A DNA stretch of 64,000 nucleotides from Sphingobacteriales bacterium (GTDB taxonomy: Bacteria; Bacteroidota; Bacteroidia; Chitinophagales; UBA2359), in contig CP064999.1 of NCBI GenBank assembly GCA_016700115.1, positions 5,761,501-5,825,500 on the forward strand, in the 5' to 3' direction. Within the stretch, counting starts at the first letter, position 1. Each line of letters begins with the position of its first letter. The translations under genes and the position numbers were made by a program. Of the stretch, positions 27,129 to 36,463 are shown piece after piece. The notes below the pieces were generated by a model, which was not told where the DNA came from, made no database searches, and saw nothing but the letters and a program-made list of their open reading frames with translations.

Positions 27129-30100
27129 ATGACTGCCAACAAACTACAATTGTTGATTTGCCTTTTTTTGCTGCCAACAGTTCTATGGCAAACTGAAGCT
27201 CAAAGCCTACCACTCGAAATGCACCTAAGTGCCGACAGTTTACGTCTTATTACTGGAAACAATCCAACAACAGGCTTGTATGATGAAGCAATCATCAATA
27301 CTTTCGAACTTCAGTTTTCACAACCAAACTACTGGAATTTGCTTTTAGCAAATTATGCATCGAGTACCGATTTGCCTGCAACATTAACCATCAATGGTTA
27401 TACATTACCTAATCCGGTAGGGGTTAGATTTAAAGGGCAAACCTCATACTCAAATACGATGAGTTCGCAGAAAAAATCGTTTAACATAAGCCTCGACTAT
27501 GTAAACCAAGATCAGGAGTATGAGGGTTACAAAACATTTAATTTAAATAACTGCTTTGACGACCCCTCTTTTGTTCGCGAAGTATTGTATTATCATTTCA
27601 ACCGCCGGCATATACCATGTGCCAAAGCCAACTATGTTCAATTGTTCATTAACGGGGAAAGTTGGGGTGTTTACCCAAGCATACAACAGTTAAACATGGA
27701 TTTTTATGACGAGTGGTTTATGAGTAGGAATGGGACTAACTGGCGCGCACTAAAAACTACCGGAACCGGTGGAGGCGGCCCTGGAGGAGGTGGTGGCTTT
27801 GGGGCAGGTTATTGCTCCCTCAACTGGCTCGGATGGGATACTACCGTTTATAAAGGGTACTACATCCTTAAATCAGCACATAAGGAAGATCCCTGGGTTG
27901 ACCTGGTCAATACCTGTTATGAATTGAATAATCCCCCTTTAGCTACTTTACCTGAAACGCTGAAAGACTGGCTGGATATTGACAGAGCATTATGGTTTTT
28001 AGCACATGAAATCATCTTTTCAGACGACGATGGTTATGCTCATAAAGGTGGAATGGATTATTATGTTTATTATGAACCTGAAACCGGACGAATTGTGCCG
28101 CAGGAATATGATGGAAATACTTGTATGAAAGCAAACAACGCAAACTGGAGCCCTTTTTACCACGCCAATGACGCTAACTTTGCACTTCTAAATCGTTTGT
28201 TAGCTGTTCCAGAACTGCGTCAGCGTTATCTTGCTCATGTCAGAACCATAATCAATCAAAGTTTGGAACAAACACAGGCCAACACTCGGATTGATTATTA
28301 TTATAGCCTTATCTCCACTTTGGTACAAAATGATACTAAAAAATTATACACCTTTACTGCATTTAATAACGAGAAAAATGTCCTCAAAAATTTTATCCAA
28401 ACTCGCCGTACCAATCTAAATGCAAATTCTGAGGTTAATGTAACCGGTCTAACTATAGGTGAAGTCATATATTACAGCAACAACACCCCATTCCTCGCTC
28501 CTGATGCCGGCCAGCCGGTCAATGTTACTGCAGCAATAAGTGGAACAACGGGTGTTTACAAAATCTGGCTGTATTATGCTTCCGACAATGTGGGTTCTTT
28601 TGACCGTATTGACATGTTTGACGATGGATTGCATAACGATGGCAATGCAGGTGATGGAATTTTTGGACAAACTATCCCCGGATTTCCAAATGGGACAAGA
28701 GTTCGTTATTATATCGAAGCAATAGCCAATAACACTCCCAAAACAGCAACATATAAACCGGAGGGTGCAGAACACGATGTATTTACCTATCGGGTCAATA
28801 TTTCAGAGTTTGTTCCAACACCCGTAGTAATTAACGAGTTAATGGCATCCAACAGCAATACAATGGCGGATGAATTTGGAACATACGATGATTGGATTGA
28901 ACTTTACAACAACTCCTCCTCAAGTATGGACCTTAGCGGTTGGCATTTAACAGATAATCCTGAAAATATTACCAAGTGGACTTTCCCGACAGGTTCTGTG
29001 ATTGCACCCAATAATTATATGATAGTTTGGGCTGATGAAGAGGGTGGACAAGGCAACTATCACGCTAATTTTAAACTGTCGCAAGCCGGTGAAATGTTAT
29101 ATCTGGTGCAACCAGATTTAAGTATTGCCGACGAAGTAGTATTTGGCGCACAGCTAACTGATATGGGTTATGCGCGAGTTCCTAATGGCCTTGGTGATTT
29201 TGTTATTCAACAACCAACTTTTAATGCCAGCAACAACTTTGAAACCTCTACCCTGCCAGACGTAGTCATAAACGAAGTTATGGCTTCAAATACTGTAACT
29301 ATCACTGACGAATTTGGCGACTTTGAAGATTGGATAGAGTTATACAACAATTCCAATACATCTAAAGACCTAAGCGGTTGGTACTTAACCGATGCTGCCA
29401 ACAATCTAACTAAATGGATCTTCCCTGCAGGATCGGTTATTCCTCCAAATAGTTACATGATTATATGGGCAGACGACGAAGCCATTGAAGGAGCTTATCA
29501 TGCCGCATTTAAACTTTCAGCAAGTGGGGAATTGGTTTACTTGGTTCGTCCCGATTTGACCATTTCAGATGGTGTGGTTTTTGGTGCTCAGCAAGCCGAT
29601 TTAGGTTATGCCCGCGTTCCCAATGGTACCGGAAATTTTGTAATTCAAGAACCTACTTTTAACGCTAATAATGACCTTGAAGGACCAAACTCGCCCGGTG
29701 TTAGAGTAAAAGCAAAAGTTATGCTCGAAGGTGCCTACAACTTCTTAACAGGAAATATGACCACTTACTTATTCACAAATGGACTAATTCCGGTAAACCA
29801 ACCCTATAACTCAGCACCTTTTAATTATTCAGGAACTGAGTCTGTAGCTTCTATTCCTGCGAATGTGGTTGATTGGGTTTTATTATCTGTAACCTCTCAA
29901 TCTGATGGGACTGTTTACCGAAAAGCTGCTTTTCTGAGAAATGACGGAATACTGATAGATCTGGACGGTTCGGAAGGGGTTGTATTCCCTTCAGGTTTGG
30001 TGGAAGGAAACAGCTATCTGATTGCCGTTTCACACCGCAACCATTTCAAGGTAATAGCCAAAACAACCATAATTTTGCCTAATGCAAGTGCTTATGACTT

Positions 30101-30344
30101 AACTTCTGAATCAAATATAGAACCCGCCTGTGTTACTCAGGTAGCTGCAGGATTATTTGCAATGGTTGCAGGAAATTGTCAAAACGACCGAGCTATTAAC
30201 TATTCAGATTTTAACATCCTGAATAATCAAGTAGGGCAAAATAATTACAATATTGCTGACCTGAATTTGAATGCCGTAATTAATACGATTGACTTCAATC
30301 TATTCAGAGTCAATGCCGGTCGCATAAACTTTGTAAGTGAATAG
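27129..30344 (+). CDS. Secreted CotH-like protein with two lamin-tail domains
   Basis: A 1071-residue exported protein, signal peptide 1-25 (LWQTEAQ). Residues about 60-430 match CotH-family kinases of bacterial exported type: GVRFKGQTSYSNTMSSQKKSF, YKTFNLNNCFDDPSFVREVL, NGESWGVYP and VPQEYDGNTC; a glycine-rich loop TGGGGPGGGGGFGAG lies near 213-227. Residues about 565-700 and 720-860 are two lamin-tail repeats (VVINELMASNS...FGTYDDWIELYNNS...LSGWHLTD). After SPGVRVKAKVMLEG comes a beta module ending in a dockerin-like pair of D/N-rich loops (NYSDFNILNNQ, DLNLNAVINTIDFN). The last two parts recur in the 679-aa protein at 47965. There is no canonical Por tail. Confidence 0.85.
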   Translation: MTANKLQLLICLFLLPTVLWQTEAQSLPLEMHLSADSLRLITGNNPTTGLYDEAIINTFELQFSQPNYWNLLLANYASSTDLPATLTINGYTLPNPVGVRFKGQTSYSNTMSSQKKSFNISLDYVNQDQEYEGYKTFNLNNCFDDPSFVREVLYYHFNRRHIPCAKANYVQLFINGESWGVYPSIQQLNMDFYDEWFMSRNGTNWRALKTTGTGGGGPGGGGGFGAGYCSLNWLGWDTTVYKGYYILKSAHKEDPWVDLVNTCYELNNPPLATLPETLKDWLDIDRALWFLAHEIIFSDDDGYAHKGGMDYYVYYEPETGRIVPQEYDGNTCMKANNANWSPFYHANDANFALLNRLLAVPELRQRYLAHVRTIINQSLEQTQANTRIDYYYSLISTLVQNDTKKLYTFTAFNNEKNVLKNFIQTRRTNLNANSEVNVTGLTIGEVIYYSNNTPFLAPDAGQPVNVTAAISGTTGVYKIWLYYASDNVGSFDRIDMFDDGLHNDGNAGDGIFGQTIPGFPNGTRVRYYIEAIANNTPKTATYKPEGAEHDVFTYRVNISEFVPTPVVINELMASNSNTMADEFGTYDDWIELYNNSSSSMDLSGWHLTDNPENITKWTFPTGSVIAPNNYMIVWADEEGGQGNYHANFKLSQAGEMLYLVQPDLSIADEVVFGAQLTDMGYARVPNGLGDFVIQQPTFNASNNFETSTLPDVVINEVMASNTVTITDEFGDFEDWIELYNNSNTSKDLSGWYLTDAANNLTKWIFPAGSVIPPNSYMIIWADDEAIEGAYHAAFKLSASGELVYLVRPDLTISDGVVFGAQQADLGYARVPNGTGNFVIQEPTFNANNDLEGPNSPGVRVKAKVMLEGAYNFLTGNMTTYLFTNGLIPVNQPYNSAPFNYSGTESVASIPANVVDWVLLSVTSQSDGTVYRKAAFLRNDGILIDLDGSEGVVFPSGLVEGNSYLIAVSHRNHFKVIAKTTIILPNASAYDLTSESNIEPACVTQVAAGLFAMVAGNCQNDRAINYSDFNILNNQVGQNNYNIADLNLNAVINTIDFNLFRVNAGRINFVSE

Positions 30345-30424
30345 TTAAAATAGCTGTTTTATAGTCTCAGAGAAACAATACTGTTTTTTAAAAGAGAATA
30401 AGACATTGGTACATTTTCAATTTC

Positions 30425-30464
30425 AAAGACATCGGATGTATTAAAACATTCGATGTCTTTTTGT
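30425..30464 (+). terminator. Rho-independent terminator
   Basis: AAAGACATCGGATGT pairs with ACATTCGATGTCTTT with one mismatch, short TTAAA loop, then TTTTTG. Ends transcription of the CotH gene about 80 bp after its stop. Confidence 0.82.
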
Positions 30465-30661
30465 GTTTATAGTTTTGAATGTGCAAACAGGTATTCAATT
30501 GTCGCCAAAAATGGGATTAAATTCTTAACAGGAACTAAATTTGTTGTAGTTGATTTTATCCAAAAAGCAAATATTAAATCATGACCCTTTTTTCGATTCA
30601 ATCATTTGTAATTATCTAACCCTGCAATTATAAATATCTTCATGCGTTGAATAGATTGGTT
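30465..30661. other. Intergenic part of the 30345-30791 gap
   Basis: No gene recognised. With the terminator before it and the promoter after it, this is ordinary spacer. Confidence 0.4.
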
Positions 30662-30692
30662 TTTGCCTGTTTACAGAAACCAAGTAACTTTG
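30662..30692 (+). promoter_or_regulatory. Consensus promoter of the sorbosone dehydrogenase-like gene
   Basis: TTTG (30662-30665), exactly 19 bp, then TAACTTTG (30685-30692): a full match to the Bacteroidota housekeeping promoter. The predicted leader is about 92 nt to ATG 30792. Confidence 0.72.
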
Positions 30693-30791
30693 CAACGTAT
30701 TTGCCCTTTCTCTATCAATAAACAGAAATTATTTCTTTCCATGGGCTGAACAATTTCTAATAAATGATATTCAACTGAAAAATCCTTCTAA

Positions 30792-32459
30792 ATGAACCGA
30801 GTTATCCCACTTTTTCTGTCTATCCTTGTATTTACCGTTTTTTCAAATGTATTAACTTCTTCTGTTAAGGCCCAAACTTCAACCTTAACTTTAGATTCAA
30901 CAGTTTTGGAAATTACCACAGTAGCAACCGGTTTGCATGTACCTTGGGAAATTCTATGGGGTCCTGATGATTGGCTTTGGGTAACTGAAAGAAACGGTCG
31001 TATTAACCGTATTGATCCTGAAACTGGAACCAAACAATTATTGGTTACTATTTCTGATTGTTATGAATACAGTGAATCTGGTTTATTAGGTATGGCCTTG
31101 CATCCCGAATTTACCGATAATCCTTATGTCTATGTGGCCTATAACTACAATAGCGGAGGGAACAAGGTAAAGTTGGTTCGTTATACTTATAACGGAACTG
31201 TCCTGACAGATCCCACAATTTTGCTTACCGGAATCAATGCCAGCAGTGGAGGAAATCACAGCGGCTCAAGATTATTGATGTTGCCTGACCAAACCCTGTT
31301 AATGACCACAGGAGATTACTACAATGATGCCGTTGCACAAAATCTGAGCAGCTTAAACGGAAAGATTTTACGTATTAATTTAGATGGTTCTGTTCCCGCA
31401 GACAACCCAATTTCAGGAAGTTATGTTTATTCGTGGGGACACCGAAATGCTCAGGGGCTGGTACGATCTCCTTCCGGCATTATTTATAGCTCAGAACATG
31501 GGCCAAGCAATGATGACGAGTTTAATATTATCGAACCTAATCGCAATTACGGATGGCCCAATGTTGAAGGGCTTTGCAATACAAGTTCAGAGATTTCTTT
31601 TTGCACGACAAATAATGTTCGTGAGCCGCTTGTAGTATGGACACCCACACTTGCTGTTGCCGGAATTGACTTTTACAATCACCCGGCTATCCCCGAATGG
31701 GTTGGATGTGTATTGATGACAAATTTGAAAGCGCCAACATTTAAACAATTGATTTTTGACCAGTCCGGAACTGCCATAATTCAGCAAAAAGACATCATCA
31801 ACTATACTTACGGGCGGTTGAGAGATATTTGTGTTGCTCCTGATGGAAGAGTGTTTATAGGCACCAGTAATCAAGATGGAAGAGCTGCTGGTTGGGCTGG
31901 TTTCCCACAGGCAGATGACGATAAAATTTTGCAACTTCGCAACCCTTCTTGGATGCCGACCATTCCGCAACCCGATTTTTCTTTTGTCGATTCCTGTTTG
32001 CAAGTGCAGTTTACCAACTTGTCTTTAGATGCCACTTCCTTTCAATGGTCTTTTGGAAACGGGTATGGCTCTAATGAAAACAATCCTATCCATACTTATC
32101 TTCAGAACGGAACCTATAATGTTCAGCTAATTGCCAGCAATCAATATACTTCCGATACAATCTCTTATGAAGTAACCGTTGCACAATGTGTTTTGCCAGG
32201 TATATCAAATCCGGCAAACAACTCTGCTGTGCAGGTTTTACCCAACCCTGTTACCGGAAAATCTCTTATTCAATTTCCTTCAAAATTTGCAGGTGGTACC
32301 CTGGAAATCATTGATATCAACGGAAAAACCTTAAAAACCATTACCCTGCCTCCATCTGACAAGTACACCCTCGAAAAGGGTAATATGAACGCCGGAGTTT
32401 ATTATCTGCGTATTAGCCGTAATAAAGAAACGATCACCCAAAAAATTGTGATACAATAA
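30792..32459 (+). CDS. Secreted PQQ-dependent sugar (sorbosone-type) dehydrogenase with PKD and T9SS tail
   Basis: A 555-residue exported protein, signal peptide 1-27. Residues about 40-390 form the six-bladed propeller of GSDH/soluble glucose dehydrogenases: GLHVPWEILWGPDDWLWVTE, GLLGMALHPEF, SGGNHSGSRL (containing the His that usually acts as base), YSWGHRNAQGL and SEHGPSNDDEFN. These are the PQQ- and calcium-binding stretches of the family, so sugar oxidation in the periplasm or outside is likely. A PKD domain (FVDSCLQVQFTNLSLDATSF) occupies about 395-465, and the C-terminus (VQVLPNPVTGKSLIQF ... GVYYLRISRNKET) is a Por secretion tail. Confidence 0.88.
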   Translation: MNRVIPLFLSILVFTVFSNVLTSSVKAQTSTLTLDSTVLEITTVATGLHVPWEILWGPDDWLWVTERNGRINRIDPETGTKQLLVTISDCYEYSESGLLGMALHPEFTDNPYVYVAYNYNSGGNKVKLVRYTYNGTVLTDPTILLTGINASSGGNHSGSRLLMLPDQTLLMTTGDYYNDAVAQNLSSLNGKILRINLDGSVPADNPISGSYVYSWGHRNAQGLVRSPSGIIYSSEHGPSNDDEFNIIEPNRNYGWPNVEGLCNTSSEISFCTTNNVREPLVVWTPTLAVAGIDFYNHPAIPEWVGCVLMTNLKAPTFKQLIFDQSGTAIIQQKDIINYTYGRLRDICVAPDGRVFIGTSNQDGRAAGWAGFPQADDDKILQLRNPSWMPTIPQPDFSFVDSCLQVQFTNLSLDATSFQWSFGNGYGSNENNPIHTYLQNGTYNVQLIASNQYTSDTISYEVTVAQCVLPGISNPANNSAVQVLPNPVTGKSLIQFPSKFAGGTLEIIDINGKTLKTITLPPSDKYTLEKGNMNAGVYYLRISRNKETITQKIVIQ

Positions 32460-32480
32460 CCCTACTTTCTCTTAAATCAA

Positions 32481-32523
32481 AAAACCCGTATCAGGCAAAA
32501 AAATGAGCCAATACGGGTTTTTT
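32481..32523. terminator. Bidirectional terminator between convergent genes
   Basis: AAAACCCGTAT (32481-32491) pairs with ATACGGGTTTT (32511-32521) around a 19-base loop; A-run on one side, T-run on the other, so it can serve both the gene before it and the minus-strand gene ending at 32549. Confidence 0.8.
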
Positions 32524-32548
32524 AGTTATTGTAGTTGAAAACATGTCA

Positions 32549-33430
32549 TCAGAAAGTTACTTCGGGTAAAGAAGGAGATTCTGAGCCATGAAATATTCCG
32601 TCTGACAAAAATTTAGCGTGTTCAAAGGCCTCGTCATCAATATAAAAATCGGCTCGCTCTTCTTTAAAATACTGAATTAAAAATTCAGTTGGCATATTGC
32701 CCACAAGTTTGTTTTGAGCCATTGGGCATCCTCCAAAACCACTGATGGCACCATCGAAACGTTTGCATCCGTTTTGATAGGCGGCATCTATTTTAGGAAG
32801 CCAGTTATGTGATTCTGTATGCAGGTGAGCGCCAAATTCTATACCCGGGAAAAAATAGGTCATGTTTTTAAACACCTCTTCAATTTGTTCGGGCGTAGCA
32901 ATCCCTACTGTATCAGATAAAGAAATTGTTTCAATGCCCATTGACACAAACCGGTCAATCCAATGTTCCAAAATTGAGAGGTCCCATAAATCACCATAAG
33001 GATTACCAAAACCCATTGACAAATAAACCACCAACTCTTTCCCCTTTTTTTGGCATAACTCATAAACATCCTGAACAATATCGAATGCTTTTTGCTGTGA
33101 AGCATTGGTGTTGCGAACCTGAAAAGTATTGGAAACTGAAAAAGGGAACCCTAAATAATTGATAGTTTCATAGCTGAGCGCATCGTTTGCCCCTCTTAGA
33201 TTAGCGATGATAGCCAAAAGCTGTGTGTCTGTTTCGCTGAGATCAAGATGTTGAATAACTTTCCAGGTATCTGACATTTGGGGTATCATCCGGGGAGAAA
33301 CAAAACTTCCAAAATCAATGGTATGAAATCCAACCTTCAACAAAGCATTGATATATTCAATCTTTTTTTCAGTAGGTATAAAGGTTTGGATACCCTGCAT
33401 GGCATCTCTCGGACATTCAATAATTTTCAT
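32549..33430 (-). CDS. Hydroxymethylglutaryl-CoA lyase-type enzyme
   Basis: A 293-residue TIM-barrel enzyme of the HMGL/DRE-TIM family, cleaving HMG-CoA to acetoacetate and acetyl-CoA in leucine degradation and ketone metabolism. Seen: the catalytic opening ECPRDAMQG (Arg8-Asp9), SLSDTVGIATP, the metal-ligand pair in GAHLHTE (HxH), and the loop GAISGFGGCPMA that carries the active-site Cys in HMG-CoA lyases. Length matches the family. Start ATG 33430 sits four bases after a TAACTTTG box. Another acyl-CoA lyase of the same fold cannot be excluded. Confidence 0.88.
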   Translation of the reverse strand: MKIIECPRDAMQGIQTFIPTEKKIEYINALLKVGFHTIDFGSFVSPRMIPQMSDTWKVIQHLDLSETDTQLLAIIANLRGANDALSYETINYLGFPFSVSNTFQVRNTNASQQKAFDIVQDVYELCQKKGKELVVYLSMGFGNPYGDLWDLSILEHWIDRFVSMGIETISLSDTVGIATPEQIEEVFKNMTYFFPGIEFGAHLHTESHNWLPKIDAAYQNGCKRFDGAISGFGGCPMAQNKLVGNMPTEFLIQYFKEERADFYIDDEAFEHAKFLSDGIFHGSESPSLPEVTF

Positions 33431-33434
33431 TTTG

Positions 33435-33464
33435 CAAAGTTACTAAAAGTAGTAAAATAACAAA
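33435..33464 (-). promoter_or_regulatory. Promoter of the HMG-CoA lyase gene
   Basis: On the minus strand: TTTG (33464-33461), 18 bp, TAACTTTG (33442-33435), then CAAA and the ATG at 33430. The transcript should start at about the start codon, i.e. be leaderless. Confidence 0.6.
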
Positions 33465-33635
33465 CAAACATTCGTTTGGTGATTATACGAGGCAACTCTA
33501 TTGTATAACTTACCGGCAAAGCGATAATATTTTAATTTGCTTCCAATTAAGTTGAAAATCTGTAATCAAATAGGGTTTGGAAGCAGATTTAACCAATTTA
33601 AAACAATGTTAAGACGTATAAGTACAAAAATAACC

Positions 33636-33643
33636 TAAATTTG
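33636..33643 (+). promoter_or_regulatory. -7 box TAAATTTG
   Basis: TAAATTTG matches TAnnTTTG; 48 bp before ATG 33692. The -33 element is poor. Confidence 0.42.
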
Positions 33644-33691
33644 AACGCTGTTAATAATCTAAACAAGCAATTTCGCTAAAATACAGGGTAC

Positions 33692-35269
33692 ATGAGTGAT
33701 TGGTTTTTAATGAATTCAACGTGGGGTCAATTTATATTAATGGCGATTGGCATCTTATTGTTGCTAAATTTTATCAGCTCATTGATGGGTTGTTGGCATG
33801 TTTTGTTCCGAGAGCAACCTGCCTTAGAACAAATGGAAAAAAATTTTCTGAACATGAAAGAACAAGGTTTAAATCTTTCAAAAAAAGTAGAAACCCTTGG
33901 CAATAACTGTTCGATGGGTGCCGAAGTTATGCGGAGATTAAACACCCTGTATTTTTTAAAATCTCAAAACCAAAAAGTAAATTCTGAAAGTTATCTGCCT
34001 GCCGACAATTTACGGCGGAAGACATCCATACTACCAATGATGTTGCGTCACTCACCCGCTTTTGTTTTATTGTTGGGATTTTCAGGTTTGTTTGGAGGTC
34101 TCAGCCAAATGTCCGTCTATTTGTTGCCAATTTTACAAAAATCCGGAAATGAGTCCATGAACCAATTTTTAGAATCCGATCTTTCAGCCCCTTTAAATTT
34201 TGTTACTGCTGTTTCTTCGTTCAAAGAAGGGTTGATTATGGTCTTTACCGGATTTCTTGCTGCTTTTTTCATCTATTTGATGGCTTTTGCATGGAAGATG
34301 GTGTCTTCTCAGTTCTATTCAAAACTTGAAATATTTACAATTACCCGTTTATTGCCTGTATTTAACCCGACAGATACCGAGACCCAAATGAATCAGTTAA
34401 TTGGGCAGGTAGCTCATAACACAAACCTTACCAACAATACAGTACATTATTTGTTACATGCCTCTGAGCAAATTTCTGTTGAATATGAAAAACTCAGTCA
34501 GTTAAGTGTTCAGTTGACAAATGGAGTTTCGGCATTTCTTCAGGCACAGGATACTTTGACTCAATCTTTCACCGCTCTTCAACAATTGGCACAAAATCTG
34601 ACACCTTTAAACCACCAAATGGCTCCGGAACAATATAAATTGGTTGAGGCTTTAAATCTGCACAACGCCACAATCTCGCAACTTTCTGAGCGGCTTCATC
34701 AAACAGAACTCGACTTTTGGGACTGGTTAAAAGAAATTATTGATCTTTCAAAGCAGCAACATTTGGAGTTTAAAGCTGAGATAAAATCCATAACAGAATT
34801 TACGCGGAGCAATTTAAGCAACACGCAAAGTGCCGGCAACAGATTTGACAACAGTACCAAAAAGTTTGAAGCCGCTCTCGAAAAATTGAAAATAATTTTA
34901 GATGCTTTTAGCCAATCTTTTCAGGATGCCGTTCAACAGGAAATGGGCAAACTGGATGAGGTTAACGGAGAGATTCAAGCCTTAAATGTAATAGTCAGGA
35001 ACATCCAAAAAGAAATTCCTTCACAACTTTTAAAAATGACCAATACATTAGACACCACCAACAAACTTGCCAATCCGGCATATATTGATCAAATGGCCAG
35101 AGCGATTGCGGCCGAAGCCATTGCTGTTGAATTAGAAAGTTATGAGAAGGAATTTAAGCGCTTAAATTCCCAAATCGCAGAAATGGAGGCCAGATTAGCC
35201 GCTCAAAAAAAGTTTGAATTTGGAAATTGGGTGCAAAAAGTTTTAACCTACTTTGGACTTGGAAAATAA
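33692..35269 (+). CDS. ExbB/MotA-like membrane protein with long coiled-coil tail
   Basis: A 525-residue inner-membrane protein. Three membrane segments are seen: 12-34, 122-146 (SPAFVLLLGFSGLFGGLSQM) and 178-202 (FKEGLIMVFTGFLAAFFIYL). The spacing of the last two and the small-residue pattern recall the proton-channel helices of ExbB/TolQ/MotA proteins. From about 240 to 505 the protein is helical and coiled-coil (repeated LHQTELDFWDWLKE, LDEVNGEIQALNVIVRNIQ, YEKEFKRLNSQIAEMEARLA), much longer than in ExbB. No MotB/ExbD partner lies nearby. A TPR gene follows after 86 bp. Function unknown; a force-generating or sensing role is only a hypothesis. Confidence 0.68.
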   Translation: MSDWFLMNSTWGQFILMAIGILLLLNFISSLMGCWHVLFREQPALEQMEKNFLNMKEQGLNLSKKVETLGNNCSMGAEVMRRLNTLYFLKSQNQKVNSESYLPADNLRRKTSILPMMLRHSPAFVLLLGFSGLFGGLSQMSVYLLPILQKSGNESMNQFLESDLSAPLNFVTAVSSFKEGLIMVFTGFLAAFFIYLMAFAWKMVSSQFYSKLEIFTITRLLPVFNPTDTETQMNQLIGQVAHNTNLTNNTVHYLLHASEQISVEYEKLSQLSVQLTNGVSAFLQAQDTLTQSFTALQQLAQNLTPLNHQMAPEQYKLVEALNLHNATISQLSERLHQTELDFWDWLKEIIDLSKQQHLEFKAEIKSITEFTRSNLSNTQSAGNRFDNSTKKFEAALEKLKIILDAFSQSFQDAVQQEMGKLDEVNGEIQALNVIVRNIQKEIPSQLLKMTNTLDTTNKLANPAYIDQMARAIAAEAIAVELESYEKEFKRLNSQIAEMEARLAAQKKFEFGNWVQKVLTYFGLGK

Positions 35270-35355
35270 GGTTTACTATTTTTGTCAAACCGGCTTACAT
35301 TTGAATACGGGACTATGAATTTTATTTTAATCTGTGAATCCTCTTACCATCAAAT

Positions 35356-36426
35356 ATGAAAAAGCAAAAACTCACTGAAGAAGAAATCAACCAAAAAATT
35401 GAAGAATTAAAACTTGGTTTAGAAGGTTTGACTGTTGCTGAAGAAAATGATTCTAAGGCTATGGTCCATATTCATAAAGAACTGGCTGAACAGTACTCAA
35501 ATCTTTCGGAATATGCCCAAGCCATTATTCATTTAGATTCAGCCTTGCAAATTGTTGAAAGTACGTCTGAAATTGAAGATGAGAAAGGAGAATTGTTGTA
35601 CGAACTTGCTGTTGCGCATCATCGTCTTCAGGAAGATTATCCAAAAGCTATGGAATTTGCTTTACAAGCGCTTGAATTATTTCAGTCAGCGCATAAAAAC
35701 GGTAAGCTTTCTAATGTTTATCAGCGAATTGGACTTATACATATTTCTGAAAGCAATTGGGATGCCGCTTTAGAAGCGTTGGAACAGTCGGTAGAATGGG
35801 CAGAAAAATTAGAAAACTGGGATGACCTTGGAGGGACTTATGCAACTATTGCTGATATCTACCGAATTCAAAATCAACATCAAGAAGCGTTAGAGTACTA
35901 CAAACTATCTATCTCAAATTATGAGAAAAACGATTCCTTTTCCTATTTGGGTGCGATTTACCAGATTATAGCCGAAATAATGGCTTTTCACAACAAAACA
36001 GATAAGGCTGTAAAAAGTTATCAGGAAGCTTCGGCTAATTTTACAAACGCCGAAAACTTTGACGAAGCCGGTATTTGTTTGGCATTGGCTGCTAAATTAT
36101 GGGTTCCGAAAGAGCAATTCAAAGAAGCAATATCCTTGTATCAATTGGCAATTGAAAAGTTTACTCAATCTCCTAACCCCTACGAAACTGCTTCCTGCTA
36201 TATTCAGATTGCCGGTATCTATGAAGAACAAAAAAAATGGGCTGAGGCTGTTTCCACTTACGAAACTGCCCGACCTTTTGCCATTGAGTCGGGTGATGAA
36301 GTATTACAGGATACCATTGACGAAAGTGTAGCTCATGCAAACGAGCAGGAACAAATACAAGCCTCTAAACCCTTATCTGAAGGAAAAGGCTTTTTTGATA
36401 AATTGAAAAATTTTTGGGGGAAATAG
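35356..36426 (+). CDS. TPR repeat protein
   Basis: A 356-residue, soluble, helical protein with about seven TPR-like units of 38-42 residues (AIIHLDSALQIVESTSEIED, AMEFALQALELFQSAHKNGK, YYKLSISNYEKNDSFSYLGA, ISLYQLAIEKFTQSPNPYET) and an acidic start. The longer unit resembles the TPR_12 and SNAP-like type. It follows the ExbB-like coiled-coil gene in the same direction, so the two may form one unit, for example a membrane scaffold with a cytosolic partner (inference). The gene ends at 36426 with the basic tail KGFFDKLKNFWGK. Confidence 0.85.
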   Translation: MKKQKLTEEEINQKIEELKLGLEGLTVAEENDSKAMVHIHKELAEQYSNLSEYAQAIIHLDSALQIVESTSEIEDEKGELLYELAVAHHRLQEDYPKAMEFALQALELFQSAHKNGKLSNVYQRIGLIHISESNWDAALEALEQSVEWAEKLENWDDLGGTYATIADIYRIQNQHQEALEYYKLSISNYEKNDSFSYLGAIYQIIAEIMAFHNKTDKAVKSYQEASANFTNAENFDEAGICLALAAKLWVPKEQFKEAISLYQLAIEKFTQSPNPYETASCYIQIAGIYEEQKKWAEAVSTYETARPFAIESGDEVLQDTIDESVAHANEQEQIQASKPLSEGKGFFDKLKNFWGK

Positions 36427-36463
36427 CCTGACAAACTTCGATGGAAAGCAGTTTTACACTGTC

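Noticed and set aside
33692..36426. Zorya anti-phage system
   Set aside because: The first gene resembles a ZorA-like motor with a long tail, but there is no ZorB (peptidoglycan-binding MotB-like), ZorC, ZorD or ZorE nearby.
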